64,000 nt of DNA from positions 124,001 through 188,000 of the forward strand of contig NZ_JBHZSP010000006.1 in assembly GCF_043643765.1 (NCBI RefSeq), read 5' to 3'. Origin of the DNA: Marinomonas posidonica_A (GTDB taxonomy: Bacteria > Pseudomonadota > Gammaproteobacteria > Pseudomonadales > Marinomonadaceae). Position numbers and translations under genes: made by a program. Below are positions 51,632-61,357 of the stretch, in pieces; within the stretch, counting starts at the first letter, position 1; each line of letters opens with the position of its first letter. The notes under the pieces are model-generated. The model saw only the letters and a list, made by a program, of their open reading frames with translations. It did no database searches and had not been told where the DNA came from.

Positions 51632-52448
51632 GAAAGTGGTATTGGTCGTTGAGTATAACGGCTCAGCGTATAAGGGCTGGCAAGCCCAAAAGTTTGATGT
51701 TCCAAGTGTTCAAGAAAATTTAGAAAAAGCCTTGTCTGTGATCGCCAATCATACGGTAAAAGTCGTATGTGCAGGGCGCACAGACTCGGGTGTTCATGCT
51801 AGTGCGCAAGTTGTGCATTTTGAGACTCAAGCAGAGCGAAATGAGCGAGCTTGGACTCTGGGTGTTAACACCTACCTTCCTGATGACATTAGCGTTGTGG
51901 CAGCCCGCCACGTAGACGATGATTTTCATGCTCGATTCAGTGCCTTAAGTCGTCGCTATCGTTATGTGATCTATCAAGCAGACTTTTGTCCCGCTATTTT
52001 GTCGAAAGGCGTCACTTGGACCTACAAGCCACTTGATGTCAATGTCATGCGAAAAGCCGCTGCGACCTTTGTTGGTACTCATGATTTTACGTCTTTTCGT
52101 GCGGTTGGTTGTCAAGCCAATACACCGGTTCGCACCATCTTAAATTTTGACGTTCATCAATTAGGTCAGTACATCGTTTTGGATGTGCGAGCAAATGCGT
52201 TTCTACATCACATGATACGAAACTTTGCTGGTGTGTTGATGACGATTGGTGCTGGTGAGCAGCCGTTGGAATGGGCGCAACAAGTATTAGACGCTAAAGA
52301 CAGGACAAAAGGCGGCACTACTGCATCGCCCTATGGTTTGTATTTTGTTGATGCGGAATACCCAAAACATTTTAATGTGCCTGTGTGCAAATTAGGCCCT
52401 CATTTTTTACCCTTTGCAGACGAGTCCTGTTATGAGTTGTCGAGTTAA
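51624..52448 (+). CDS. truA: tRNA pseudouridine(38-40) synthase
   Basis: 274 residues, GTG start inside the end of fimV. Catalytic Asp in VCAGRTDSGVHASAQVVHF; conserved RRYRYVIYQ and NAFLHHMIRNFAGVLMTIG regions complete. Modifies the anticodon arm of many tRNAs. The fimV-truA-trpF-accD-folC order is the standard pseudomonad-type arrangement. Overlaps trpF by 17 bp. Confidence 0.97.
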   Translation: MTKKVVLVVEYNGSAYKGWQAQKFDVPSVQENLEKALSVIANHTVKVVCAGRTDSGVHASAQVVHFETQAERNERAWTLGVNTYLPDDISVVAARHVDDDFHARFSALSRRYRYVIYQADFCPAILSKGVTWTYKPLDVNVMRKAAATFVGTHDFTSFRAVGCQANTPVRTILNFDVHQLGQYIVLDVRANAFLHHMIRNFAGVLMTIGAGEQPLEWAQQVLDAKDRTKGGTTASPYGLYFVDAEYPKHFNVPVCKLGPHFLPFADESCYELSS

Positions 52449-53049
52449 AATCTGTGGAATGACCAATTTAGCGGATGCGCTATCGGCTTGTGAAGCGGGT
52501 GCGGATGCTTTGGGCTTTGTGTTTTATGAAAAAAGCCCACGTTATGTGAGTCCTGATGTGGCGAACGACATTGTTGCTCAGTTGCCGCCATTTGTGGTGC
52601 CAGTGGCGTTGTTTGTTGACGCCGAAAAAAGTTTGATTGAGTCGGTTATTGGTGCCAGTGCTCGTTGGATGATTCAGTTTCATGGTAATGAATCTGAGGC
52701 GGAATGCGTGTCTTATCAGCGTCACTATATGAAAGCCTTACGGGTGAAAGAGGGTGATGATATTGCCCTCAGTGTGTCACAATACCCCAGTGCAAGTGCC
52801 ATTCTGTTGGATGCTTATAAGAAAGGGGTTCCCGGTGGCACAGGTGAAACCTTTAATTGGTCTTTGATACCAAGTGATTTGCCTAAACCTATTGTATTGG
52901 CGGGTGGCTTAACACCAGATAACGTCACTCAAGCGGTGGACCAAGTGGCGCCTTATGCAGTTGATGTGAGTGGTGGTGTTGAGCAATCAAAAGGCATCAA
53001 AAATAATATGAAAGTGACAGAGTTTATAACGGGAGCAAAGCGTGGATAG
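52432..53049 (+). CDS. trpF: Phosphoribosylanthranilate isomerase
   Basis: 205 residues from the ATG at 52432 (GAG 7 nt upstream). TIM barrel with the general base Cys in VKICGMTNLADA and the acid Asp in LLDAYKKGVPGGTGETFNW. Third catalytic step of tryptophan synthesis from anthranilate. Stand-alone, not fused to TrpC. Overlaps truA by 17 bp and trpB by 8 bp, so tightly coupled. Confidence 0.96.
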   Translation: MSCRVKICGMTNLADALSACEAGADALGFVFYEKSPRYVSPDVANDIVAQLPPFVVPVALFVDAEKSLIESVIGASARWMIQFHGNESEAECVSYQRHYMKALRVKEGDDIALSVSQYPSASAILLDAYKKGVPGGTGETFNWSLIPSDLPKPIVLAGGLTPDNVTQAVDQVAPYAVDVSGGVEQSKGIKNNMKVTEFITGAKRG

Positions 53050-54253
53050 CAAGAAAGATCATATCAATTTGCCAGATGAGCACGGGCGTTTTGGTGATTA
53101 TGGTGGTGTGTTTGTTTCCGAAACACTGATGTCGGCATTGGATGATTTGTCGAAAATGTATGAAACTTTATCAAAGGATACAGATTTTCAAGCCGCCTTT
53201 GATTACGATTTGGCTCATTACGTGGGGCGGCCTTCTCCTTTGTACTTTGCTGAGCGCCTGACACAAAAAGCCGGTGGCGCAAAAATTTATTTAAAACGTG
53301 AAGACTTAAACCACACAGGTGCGCACAAAATTAACAACACCATAGGTCAAGCGCTTCTAGCCAAGCACATGGGCAAGCCGAATATCATTGCTGAAACAGG
53401 AGCAGGGCAACATGGTGTCGCTTCGGCAACGGTTGCCGCTCGTCTTGGCTTGAAATGTAAGGTGTTTATGGGGGCAGAGGACATTCGTCGTCAGTCGCTT
53501 AACGTCTATCGTATGAAACTGTTGGGCGCAGAAGTGATTTCGGTTGAGTCCGGTACGCAAACGCTGAAAGATGCTTTGAATGAAGCCATGCGTTACTGGG
53601 TTGGTAATGTGGATGATACCTTTTACATCATAGGTACGGCGGCTGGTCCTCACCCTTATCCTAAGTTGGTGCGCGATTTTCAAGCCATTATTGGTCGTGA
53701 GACGAAGCAGCAATGTATTGAGCATGAAGGTCGTTTACCGGATGCACTTGTTGCCTGTGTCGGTGGCGGCTCCAATGCAATCGGTATGTTTCACCCTTTC
53801 ATTGAGGATGAGTCTGTGGCCATGTACGGTGTTGAAGCCGGCGGTGATGGTCTTGAAACGGGGCGTCATGCTGCGCCGCTATCTGCTGGTCGTCCCGGTG
53901 TTCTGCACGGTAATCGAACTTATGTCATGGCGGATGATGATGGACAAATTATCGGTACTCACTCTATCTCGGCTGGGTTGGATTACCCAGGCGTAGGACC
54001 AGAACATGCTTGGTTGAAAGACGTAGGGCGTGCCAATTATGTGGCTATTAATGATGATGAAGCCATGGACGCGTTCCGTGATTTAACGCGCCTTGAGGGC
54101 ATAATGCCAGCATTAGAGTCCAGTCATGCGGTTGCTTATGGTATGAAGTTGGCTGCTAGCATGCGTCCTGATCAGGTTGTCGTGGTGAATTTGTCGGGTC
54201 GCGGTGATAAAGACATTTTGACCGTGGCTGAATTGGATGGGATTGAAGTATGA
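53042..54253 (+). CDS. trpB: Tryptophan synthase beta chain
   Basis: 403 residues; GTG start with GGGAG upstream. PLP-binding Lys in NHTGAHKINNTIGQALL, the catalytic Glu region, phosphate cradle GGGSNAIG, and the ETGAGQHGVA loop are intact. Condenses indole with serine. Overlaps trpA by 4 bp. Placement of trpBA between trpF and accD differs from Pseudomonas, where trpBA sits with trpI. Confidence 0.97.
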   Translation: MDSKKDHINLPDEHGRFGDYGGVFVSETLMSALDDLSKMYETLSKDTDFQAAFDYDLAHYVGRPSPLYFAERLTQKAGGAKIYLKREDLNHTGAHKINNTIGQALLAKHMGKPNIIAETGAGQHGVASATVAARLGLKCKVFMGAEDIRRQSLNVYRMKLLGAEVISVESGTQTLKDALNEAMRYWVGNVDDTFYIIGTAAGPHPYPKLVRDFQAIIGRETKQQCIEHEGRLPDALVACVGGGSNAIGMFHPFIEDESVAMYGVEAGGDGLETGRHAAPLSAGRPGVLHGNRTYVMADDDGQIIGTHSISAGLDYPGVGPEHAWLKDVGRANYVAINDDEAMDAFRDLTRLEGIMPALESSHAVAYGMKLAASMRPDQVVVVNLSGRGDKDILTVAELDGIEV

Positions 54254-55056
54254 GCCTAATAAAGCAATGTTTTGAAAATCTACAAAAATCTGGTAAAAAG
54301 GCGCTCATTCCTTATATCACAGCAGGCGACCCTTCACCTGAATACACTGTGACCATGATGAATGCTTTGGTAGATGCGGGTGCCGATGTAATCGAAATCG
54401 GTATGCCGTTTTCAGATCCAATGGCGGATGGCCCAGTTATTCAGCTGGCTTGTGAGCGCGCTTTGGCGGCCGGTACGAGTGTCAAAAAAGTATTGGATAT
54501 CATTGCTGAATTTCGTCAAGGCAATGCGACTACCCCCATCGTGTTAATGGGCTATTTGAACCCGATTGAGTTTTACGGTTACCAGAAATTTGCTGATGCG
54601 GCAAAACAAGCTGGTGTGGATGGTGTTTTATTAGTAGATCTGACTCCAGAAGAGGCGACAGATGTAGTAGAATGCTTCCGACAAAATGAGATTGATCTGA
54701 TTTACTTATTGTCACCGACCACCACACTTGAGCGAGCAAAGAAAATTTGCGACTTAGCGTCTGGTTATGTTTATTACGTTTCAGTGAAAGGCGTAACAGG
54801 TTCCAGTGAGTTGGACGTGGACAGTGTTAAACAGCATGTGGATACCCTACGTACTGTGACATCTTTACCCATCGGGGTAGGTTTTGGTATTCGTGATGCC
54901 AAAACCGCAGCGGCTGTAAGTCGTTGCTCTGATGGTGTCATTGTCGGTAGCGTATTAGTGAACTGCATCGCTGAAAATAAAGATCAACAAAAAGAATATA
55001 TAGCTGACGCTCTGGGGGCAATTTTGACTCCAATGCGTAGTGAAATGGACGCCTGA
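54250..55056 (+). CDS. trpA: Tryptophan synthase alpha chain
   Basis: 268 residues. Catalytic Glu in VIEIGMPFSDPMADGPVIQ and Asp in the same block (equivalent to E49 and D60 of the E. coli enzyme). GVTGSSELDVDSV and GVGFGIRDAKTAAAVS form the phosphate site. Cleaves indole-glycerol phosphate and channels indole to TrpB. Confidence 0.97.
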   Translation: MSLIKQCFENLQKSGKKALIPYITAGDPSPEYTVTMMNALVDAGADVIEIGMPFSDPMADGPVIQLACERALAAGTSVKKVLDIIAEFRQGNATTPIVLMGYLNPIEFYGYQKFADAAKQAGVDGVLLVDLTPEEATDVVECFRQNEIDLIYLLSPTTTLERAKKICDLASGYVYYVSVKGVTGSSELDVDSVKQHVDTLRTVTSLPIGVGFGIRDAKTAAAVSRCSDGVIVGSVLVNCIAENKDQQKEYIADALGAILTPMRSEMDA

Positions 55057-55088
55057 GTGGCAGCAAATACAGAAGTATGGAGAAATAA

Positions 55089-55958
55089 ATGAGTAGCTGG
55101 TTAGATAAGTTTGTACCTTCCATTGTGCGTAGTGAATCACGACGTACATCATCTGGTTCTGTGCCAGAAGGTCTTTGGAAGAAGTGCCCAAAATGTGAAA
55201 ACGTTTTGTATCGCCCAGAGTTAGAAAAAAATCTGGATGTTTGCCCTAAGTGTAATCATCATTTGCGTGTCAATGCGCGTCGTCGTTTGGACATCTTTTT
55301 AGATAAAGAGGGCCGTACTGAAATTGGTGCGCACTTAGAGCCAGAAGACAAATTGAAATTCAAAGACTCCAAGCGCTACAAAGATCGCATCGCCGATGCT
55401 CAAAAAGCAACGGGCGAAAAAGATGCTTTGGTCGCGATGCAAGGCGAATTGAATGGTATGCCTGTCGTAGCGGTGGCGTTTGAATTCAGTTTCCTTGGTG
55501 GTTCCATGGGTGCCATCGTGGGTGAACGCTTTATTCAAGCAGTAAACGTTTGTCTTGAAAAGCGTATCCCATTGGTGTGTTTCTCTGCCAGTGGTGGTGC
55601 ACGTATGCAAGAAGCCTTGATTTCTTTGATGCAGATGGCCAAAACCAGTGCCGGTCTTGAGCGCATGAAGCAAGAAGGAATTCCTTACATTTCTGTGATG
55701 ACAGATCCGGTGTTCGGTGGTGTATCGGCTTCGTTGGCAATGCTAGGTGACTTGAACGTGGCTGAACCAAACGCATTGATCGGTTTTGCTGGTCCTCGTG
55801 TAATTGAGCAAACGGTTCGTGAAAAGTTGCCAGAAGGCTTCCAGCGCAGTGAATTCCTATTGGATAAGGGCGCGTTGGATACCATTATCAAACGTGATGA
55901 AATGCGTGATCGCTTGTTTAATGTATTGTCGTTGTTGACCAAACACAAGGTTGCATAA
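55089..55958 (+). CDS. accD: Acetyl-CoA carboxylase carboxyltransferase subunit beta
   Basis: 289 residues. N-terminal four-Cys zinc ribbon CPKCENVLYRPELEKNLDVCPKC (about residues 33-55), then the crotonase-like carboxyltransferase domain with FSASGGARMQEA and DPVFGGVSAS. Forms the carboxyltransferase with AccA for malonyl-CoA production. GGAG lies upstream of the ATG. Followed after 4 bp by folC. Confidence 0.97.
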   Translation: MSSWLDKFVPSIVRSESRRTSSGSVPEGLWKKCPKCENVLYRPELEKNLDVCPKCNHHLRVNARRRLDIFLDKEGRTEIGAHLEPEDKLKFKDSKRYKDRIADAQKATGEKDALVAMQGELNGMPVVAVAFEFSFLGGSMGAIVGERFIQAVNVCLEKRIPLVCFSASGGARMQEALISLMQMAKTSAGLERMKQEGIPYISVMTDPVFGGVSASLAMLGDLNVAEPNALIGFAGPRVIEQTVREKLPEGFQRSEFLLDKGALDTIIKRDEMRDRLFNVLSLLTKHKVA

Positions 55959-55962
55959 TTAA

Positions 55963-57213
55963 ATGACGCCAACGTCATTAGCGGATTGGCTTTCATACAT
56001 TGAGAGCCAACATCCCTCTGAGATTGAGCTGGGTCTAGAAAGAGGGAATAAAGTCTTAGCAAAACTGGGCTTAAAACGCCCTAAGCATAAGGTGATTACC
56101 GTTGCTGGTACCAACGGCAAAGGTTCCACTTGTGCTATGCTAACCCAATATTTGGTGTCTCAAGGGTATTCTGTCGGTACCTACACTTCCCCGCATTTTC
56201 TTCATTTCAATGAGCGTATTGCCTTAAACAACCAACCTTGTGAAGACGCTTTGATCTGCCAAGCGTTTGAGTTGATCGAGCAGGTGCGTGTTGATATCCC
56301 GTTAACTTATTTTGAGTTTAGTACGTTAGCTGCCCTTTGGGTGTTTGACCAATCTGAACTGGATTATTGGGTATTGGAAGTGGGTTTAGGCGGACGGCTT
56401 GATTCGGTGAATATGATTGATGCGGATGTAGCGGTGGTGACGTCCATTGCTCTCGATCATGTTGATTGGTTGGGTGACGACATTAATGTCATTGCTTGCG
56501 AAAAAACAGGTATCGCGCGTGAAGGGAAATTACTAGTCAGTGGTGTTGTGAACCCGCCTAAGGGGATTGCGGATACCGCGGCTAATATTGGTGCTGTGCT
56601 AAAACAAAAAGGCATTGATTTCCAGTTTTGGGCTAAACAAAAGACATGGTCTTGGCAAAATAATGAACATCGATTTGAGAATTTGCCGATTCCGTCATTG
56701 CCATTGCAAAATGCGGCCACCGTCGTGGCGGTGTTGACCTACATGGGGTTAGAGCCGCAGGCATCCGATTTGGTAGCGTTATTTGCCAGTGTCGAATTGA
56801 CAGGTCGTTTTCAAAAGGTATCTCTGCAACCTGATGTGTATATTGATGTGGCCCATAATCCAGAGGCCGCTATTGAGTTACAACAGCGATTAGCTGCGTT
56901 TGATACGCAACCCATTGCGGTGTGTGGTATGTTGCATGACAAAGATATTGCCTCAGTCGTGTCCATTCTTGCTAATTCTTTTAAGACTTGGCATTGTGCT
57001 GATTTAGCTGGGCCTAGGGGAGCAAAAGCGCAAGAGTTGGTGACGTATTTGACGCCGCTTGAGGTCAGCGCTCGGTGTTACTCTAGTGTGGCTAGTGCTT
57101 TGATCAGTGCGACTGAACAAGCAAGACAAGAAGGGCGTTCGTTAGTGGTATTTGGGTCTTTTGTCACGGTTTCTGACTATCTACAATTCGCCAAGGGAAA
57201 GAATGATTTATGA
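55963..57213 (+). CDS. folC: Dihydrofolate/folylpolyglutamate synthase
   Basis: 416 residues. P-loop VAGTNGKGSTCAML, YTSPHFLHFNERIALN, and the Mur-ligase-like EVGLGGRLDSVNMIDADVAVVTSIALDHVDWLG block. Adds glutamate to dihydropteroate and folates. Conserved C-terminal AHNPEA. Overlaps the SPOR-domain gene by 4 bp. Confidence 0.96.
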   Translation: MTPTSLADWLSYIESQHPSEIELGLERGNKVLAKLGLKRPKHKVITVAGTNGKGSTCAMLTQYLVSQGYSVGTYTSPHFLHFNERIALNNQPCEDALICQAFELIEQVRVDIPLTYFEFSTLAALWVFDQSELDYWVLEVGLGGRLDSVNMIDADVAVVTSIALDHVDWLGDDINVIACEKTGIAREGKLLVSGVVNPPKGIADTAANIGAVLKQKGIDFQFWAKQKTWSWQNNEHRFENLPIPSLPLQNAATVVAVLTYMGLEPQASDLVALFASVELTGRFQKVSLQPDVYIDVAHNPEAAIELQQRLAAFDTQPIAVCGMLHDKDIASVVSILANSFKTWHCADLAGPRGAKAQELVTYLTPLEVSARCYSSVASALISATEQARQEGRSLVVFGSFVTVSDYLQFAKGKNDL

Positions 57214-57770
57214 TTGACAGACGTTTGACTTATCGTTTGATTGGCGCGGGCTTGATGGTACTCTCTGCTGCCATCGTGCTGCCATTAGTATTGGATGGCG
57301 AGCGACCACCTGAACTGGATATGCAGGTAGTGGTTTCTGATCCACCGGCGTTTGAAGTGGTAGAGATTTCGCCGGTTAAGTCGGCGCAAGAAATTGCTTC
57401 TGAAGAGGCTGAAAAAGCCCCGCAAGACATTCAGCTTATTCCACTTGCTAAGTCTGTTACACCGTCAGCGACTCAGCCTAAACAAGAAGTGAAAACGCCG
57501 GAGCCCGTAAAAACGGCTAAAACTGAGCCTAAAAAAGTGGCAGATCGATGGGCCGTTCAGATCGCCACCTTTAAAAGTAAAAGTAATGCGACGCGTTTGG
57601 TCGAGAAATTGAAAAAGGCGAATTATGACGCCTACAGTATGACGACGAACTCTTTGTATAAGGTCTTTGTTGGACCTGAGTTTAAACGAGATACCTCGAA
57701 AAAAATTCGTGATGACATCAAAAAAGAATTTGGTTTAGCGGGTCTTGTGGTGAAGTATTCAGTGAATTAA
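57210..57770 (+). CDS. SPOR-domain membrane protein (DedD-like)
   Basis: 186 residues: one N-terminal membrane segment (RLIGAGLMVLSAAIVLPLVLDG), a proline/lysine-rich periplasmic linker, and a C-terminal SPOR domain (DRWAVQIATFKSKSNATRLVEKLKKANYDAYS...YKVFVGP). SPOR domains bind denuded peptidoglycan at the septum; DedD supports cell constriction and sits in this same folC-cvpA location in E. coli. Overlaps folC by 4 bp. Confidence 0.92.
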   Translation: MIDRRLTYRLIGAGLMVLSAAIVLPLVLDGERPPELDMQVVVSDPPAFEVVEISPVKSAQEIASEEAEKAPQDIQLIPLAKSVTPSATQPKQEVKTPEPVKTAKTEPKKVADRWAVQIATFKSKSNATRLVEKLKKANYDAYSMTTNSLYKVFVGPEFKRDTSKKIRDDIKKEFGLAGLVVKYSVN

Positions 57771-57859
57771 TGTCACTTGTCTTTAACAGTATTTGGAATC
57801 CAGTGTTCATCTGATACACTGCCTCGCGATTCGAGCATGTTCATGGAGCAAGGTTATTA

Positions 57860-58375
57860 ATGGCAACAGTTGATTGGTTGATCATTGCAGTCGTGGTGAT
57901 GTCTTCTTTGTTAAGTTTGAAAAGAGGCTTTGTCAAAGAGGTATTATCCTTATTAACTTGGGTTATTGCTTTTGTGGTGGCTGTTAAGTTTTCTGATCAG
58001 ATGCAATCTTTGCTGGTTGAACAGGTACAAAATGATCAGATTCGCTATATCGTTGCCTTTATTTCTTTATTCGTTGCTTCCTTAGTGGTGGGGGCGTTAG
58101 TGAGCTTTTTATTAGGCTCATTGATTCAGGTGACTGGGCTATCCAGTACCGATCGAGTTATGGGTATGTTGTTTGGTTTTGCACGTGGTAGCTTAATTGT
58201 AGTGGCGTTTGTCTCCTTGTTGAGTTTGAGTCCAGCCATCCAAGAAACAGATTTTTGGAAAACATCGCAATTGATCCCTCAGCTAGGGCAGTTGAATGAT
58301 TGGACGCGTGATATGTTAGGCAAGAGTTCGGAACTGATTGATCCGGCTCTCATTGAGCGCGCCCTGAGTAATTAA
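57860..58375 (+). CDS. cvpA: CvpA family membrane protein
   Basis: 171 residues, four predicted membrane segments, starting MATVDWLIIAVVVMSSLLSLKRGFVKEVLSLLTWVIAF, the CvpA signature. Needed for colicin V production in E. coli and involved in envelope homeostasis. AGG precedes the ATG. It lies directly ahead of purF, as in most gammaproteobacteria. Confidence 0.95.
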   Translation: MATVDWLIIAVVVMSSLLSLKRGFVKEVLSLLTWVIAFVVAVKFSDQMQSLLVEQVQNDQIRYIVAFISLFVASLVVGALVSFLLGSLIQVTGLSSTDRVMGMLFGFARGSLIVVAFVSLLSLSPAIQETDFWKTSQLIPQLGQLNDWTRDMLGKSSELIDPALIERALSN

Positions 58376-58456
58376 TCACTTTATAAGTGATTGAAAATTA
58401 GAGAGAAAATCGTGCGGTTTATCAAGCCGCAATTCCCCAACACGAGGATCTAGATA

Positions 58457-59965
58457 ATGTGTGGTATCGTTGGTGTCGTAGGCACGTCGGTGGTTAATCA
58501 GTCAATTTTTGATGCGTTAACCCTTCTTCAGCATCGTGGGCAGGATGCTGCAGGTATGGTGACCAGCCATAATGGACGTTTATGTTTGCGCAAAGACAAT
58601 GGTCCGGTGAGTGAAGTATTTCGCACTCGTCATATGAAAAAATTATTGGGTAATATTGGTATTGGCCATGTTCGTTACCCAACCGCTGGAACATCTAGTT
58701 CAGCAGAAGCTCAACCATTCTATGTAAACTCCCCTTACGGTATTTCGTTGGCGCACAACGGTAATTTAACCAATACGGCTAAGTTGAAGCAGGAAGTCTT
58801 TGAGTCTGATTTGCGTCATATCAACACGACGTCGGATTCAGAAGTTTTGGTTAACGTGCTTGCTCATGAACTTCATGAAGAAGGCAAGTTAGTGCCTAAA
58901 CCTGATGATATTTTTAATGCTTTGGAGCGTGTTTATCATCGTATTGAAGGCGGTTATGCGGTCGTCGCATTGATTACTGGTTACGGCATTCTTGCTTTCC
59001 GTGATCCGGATGGTATTCGTCCTTTGATTTATGGCTCTCGCCAAACAGACAATGGTATCGAATACATGGTGGCGTCTGAAAGTGTGGCACTGGATGCAGC
59101 AGGCTTCAAACTTGAGCGTGACATAGAGCCGGGTGAGGCCATCTTTTTTGATGTGAATCACAATGTCCATGTTCGTCAGTGCACACCGAAAAAGACCCCT
59201 CGTCCTTGTTTGTTTGAATATGTGTATTTTGCTCGTCCAGACACAGTGATTGACAGTATTTCGGTTTACAAAGCCCGCATGAACATGGGTGACCGTTTGG
59301 CCGAAAAAATCCGCCGTGAATGGCAAGAGCACGATATCGATGTGGTGATTCCGATTCCGGATACCAGCCGCACCGCCGCGTTACAAATCGCACAGACATT
59401 GAATATCCCATTTCGTGAAGGCTTGGTGAAGAACCGCTATATTGGTCGTACCTTTATTATGCCGGGGCAATCAGTTCGTAAAAAATCGGTTCGTCAAAAA
59501 TTGAACCCAGTGCCATTTGAATTTAAAGACAAAACGGTTTTATTGGTTGACGATTCGATTGTTCGTGGGACCACCAGTAAAGAAATTATTGAGATGGCAA
59601 GAGAGGCAGGAGCGAAAAAAGTTTACATTGCCTCGGCGGCACCGGAAGTCCGTTACCCGAATGTATACGGTATTGATATGCCTGCAGCGAAAGAGCTGAT
59701 TGCTCATAACCGTAATGTCGATGAAATTTGTGAGTTAATTGGCGCGGATAAACTGATTTTCCAAGACTTACAAGATTTGATTGAAGCATGTATCGATGAG
59801 AAGCACTCAGAAGTAAGAGAGTTTGATACGTCAGTATTTGATGCAACTTACATTGCGGGTAACATTGACTTAGAGTATTTGACTAAGTTGGAAGGCAGTC
59901 GTAATGATGAGAACAAGGCTTCTGTTGAGACGGTGCAAGCTAGTGATATGATGCACCCTATGTAA
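58457..59965 (+). CDS. purF: Amidophosphoribosyltransferase
   Basis: 502 residues. The first residue after Met is the catalytic Cys (MCGIVGVVG), so no propeptide. Glutaminase domain with LLQHRGQDAAGM, and a PRPP domain with VLLVDDSIVRGTTSKEIIEMAREAGAKKVY. First committed step of purine synthesis. E. coli-type, without the iron-sulfur Cys set. Monocistronic end marked by a strong terminator. Confidence 0.97.
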   Translation: MCGIVGVVGTSVVNQSIFDALTLLQHRGQDAAGMVTSHNGRLCLRKDNGPVSEVFRTRHMKKLLGNIGIGHVRYPTAGTSSSAEAQPFYVNSPYGISLAHNGNLTNTAKLKQEVFESDLRHINTTSDSEVLVNVLAHELHEEGKLVPKPDDIFNALERVYHRIEGGYAVVALITGYGILAFRDPDGIRPLIYGSRQTDNGIEYMVASESVALDAAGFKLERDIEPGEAIFFDVNHNVHVRQCTPKKTPRPCLFEYVYFARPDTVIDSISVYKARMNMGDRLAEKIRREWQEHDIDVVIPIPDTSRTAALQIAQTLNIPFREGLVKNRYIGRTFIMPGQSVRKKSVRQKLNPVPFEFKDKTVLLVDDSIVRGTTSKEIIEMAREAGAKKVYIASAAPEVRYPNVYGIDMPAAKELIAHNRNVDEICELIGADKLIFQDLQDLIEACIDEKHSEVREFDTSVFDATYIAGNIDLEYLTKLEGSRNDENKASVETVQASDMMHPM

Positions 59966-59993
59966 TACTCATTCGACCTAATTAGTGTTCATT

Positions 59994-60024
59994 CTAAGCC
60001 AGGTCTAACCTGGCTTAGTTTTTT
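59994..60024 (+). terminator. Terminator of purF
   Basis: CTAAGCCAGGT (59994-60004), loop CTA, ACCTGGCTTAG (60008-60018), then TTTTTT. Confidence 0.95.
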
Positions 60025-60072
60025 GGAAAGCGTTATTAATGAAGTGTTTTAGATTGTTTGGTGGAGAACAAA

Positions 60073-61248
60073 ATGTCGGCTTATAAAGACGCAACGAATG
60101 CGATTCATGCGGCTACGCGTCAAACTCAAGAGCAAGAAAACAGTGAAGCCATTTTTGTCACTTCCAGTTTTGCCTATGCCAGCGCTGAAGAGGCGGCGGG
60201 TAAATTTTCAGGTGATGAGGATGGTAATGTTTATTCACGTTTTACCAATCCAACAGTAGAGTTGTTCGAGAAGCGTTTGGCGACGTTGGAGAAAGGTGAA
60301 GCTGCGATTGCCACCAGTTCTGGTATGGCGGCCTTAATGACCTTGGCGTACAGCCTATTAAGTGCGGGTGATCGAGTCGTTTGTTCACGTAACATCTTTG
60401 GCTCAACGGTGAAGTTTTTTAATACTTACACGACCAAATTCGGGGTGGAAGTAGTGTATGTCGATGCCACCGACTACGATGCATGGCAAGCGGCGATTAA
60501 TGATAAAACGCGCTTGTGCTATTTTGAGACGCCATCGAATCCATTGTACGAAGTGGTTGATGTTGCTAAGGTGGCTGATCTGGCTCATGAGAAAAACGCT
60601 TTATTGTGTGTTGATACCGTATTAGCCACGCCTGCGTTGCAAAATCCGTTGACGCAAGGGGCGGATATTGTCATGCAGTCAGCAACAAAATTCATCGATG
60701 GGCAAGGGCGTTGCTTGGGCGGTGCGTTAATTGCCAGCCAGGAAATTGTGGATGTGTTCACGGCGTTTATGCGCAGTGCTGGCCCTTGTATGAGCCCCTT
60801 TAATGCCTGGGTTTTGTTGAATGGCCTTGAAACTTTATCCTTGCGAATGAAAGCTCATTCTGCTAGTGCGTTGCAGTTGGCGGAATACCTTGAAGCGCAT
60901 CCAAAAGTGCTCAAGGTCAATTATGGTGGTTTGCCAAGTCATAAATATCATCAGCTTGCTAAACAGCAGCAAAAAGATTTTGGTGGCTTGTTGTCTTTTG
61001 AATTAGAGGGTGGACGTGATTCTGCTTGGGCATTCATTAATGGCACTAAGTTAATGTCGATCACTGGTAACCTAGGGGATAGCAAGACCCTCGTGACGCA
61101 TCCGGCAACGACCACTCACGGTCGTCTAACCGATGAGGAAAAAGCCAAAGCGGGCATTGCAGAAGGTCTAGTTCGTGTTTCGGTTGGACTGGAAGATGTA
61201 GAAGATATTATTGCCGATGTAGAAGCGGCATTATCGCAACTGGCTTAA
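60073..61248 (+). CDS. metZ: O-succinylhomoserine sulfhydrylase
   Basis: 391 residues from the ATG at 60073 (GGAG 6 nt upstream). Cys/Met-metabolism PLP enzyme: YSRFTNPTVELFEKRLATLEKGE, ATSSGMAALM, and the PLP Lys in MQSATKFIDGQGRCLGG. Context after purF matches Pseudomonas metZ, which sulfhydrylates O-succinylhomoserine to homocysteine. Distinguishing it from MetB by sequence alone is not certain; position supports MetZ. Confidence 0.9.
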   Translation: MSAYKDATNAIHAATRQTQEQENSEAIFVTSSFAYASAEEAAGKFSGDEDGNVYSRFTNPTVELFEKRLATLEKGEAAIATSSGMAALMTLAYSLLSAGDRVVCSRNIFGSTVKFFNTYTTKFGVEVVYVDATDYDAWQAAINDKTRLCYFETPSNPLYEVVDVAKVADLAHEKNALLCVDTVLATPALQNPLTQGADIVMQSATKFIDGQGRCLGGALIASQEIVDVFTAFMRSAGPCMSPFNAWVLLNGLETLSLRMKAHSASALQLAEYLEAHPKVLKVNYGGLPSHKYHQLAKQQQKDFGGLLSFELEGGRDSAWAFINGTKLMSITGNLGDSKTLVTHPATTTHGRLTDEEKAKAGIAEGLVRVSVGLEDVEDIIADVEAALSQLA

Positions 61249-61260
61249 TGACAGAAAATA

Positions 61261-61299
61261 AAAAAAAGCGGGGTTAGAGTAGTCTAAGCCCGCTTTTTT
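61261..61299. terminator. Bidirectional terminator metZ / RND pump
   Basis: AAAAAAGCGGGGTTAGA pairs with TCTAAGCCCGCTTTTTT with one mismatch, loop GTAG; A-run left and T-run right. Confidence 0.9.
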
Positions 61300-61357
61300 G
61301 TGTCTGTCTTATTGGTTTCAATCAATGTAATTTCAACCAACAAGACTAGGAGGGGTA

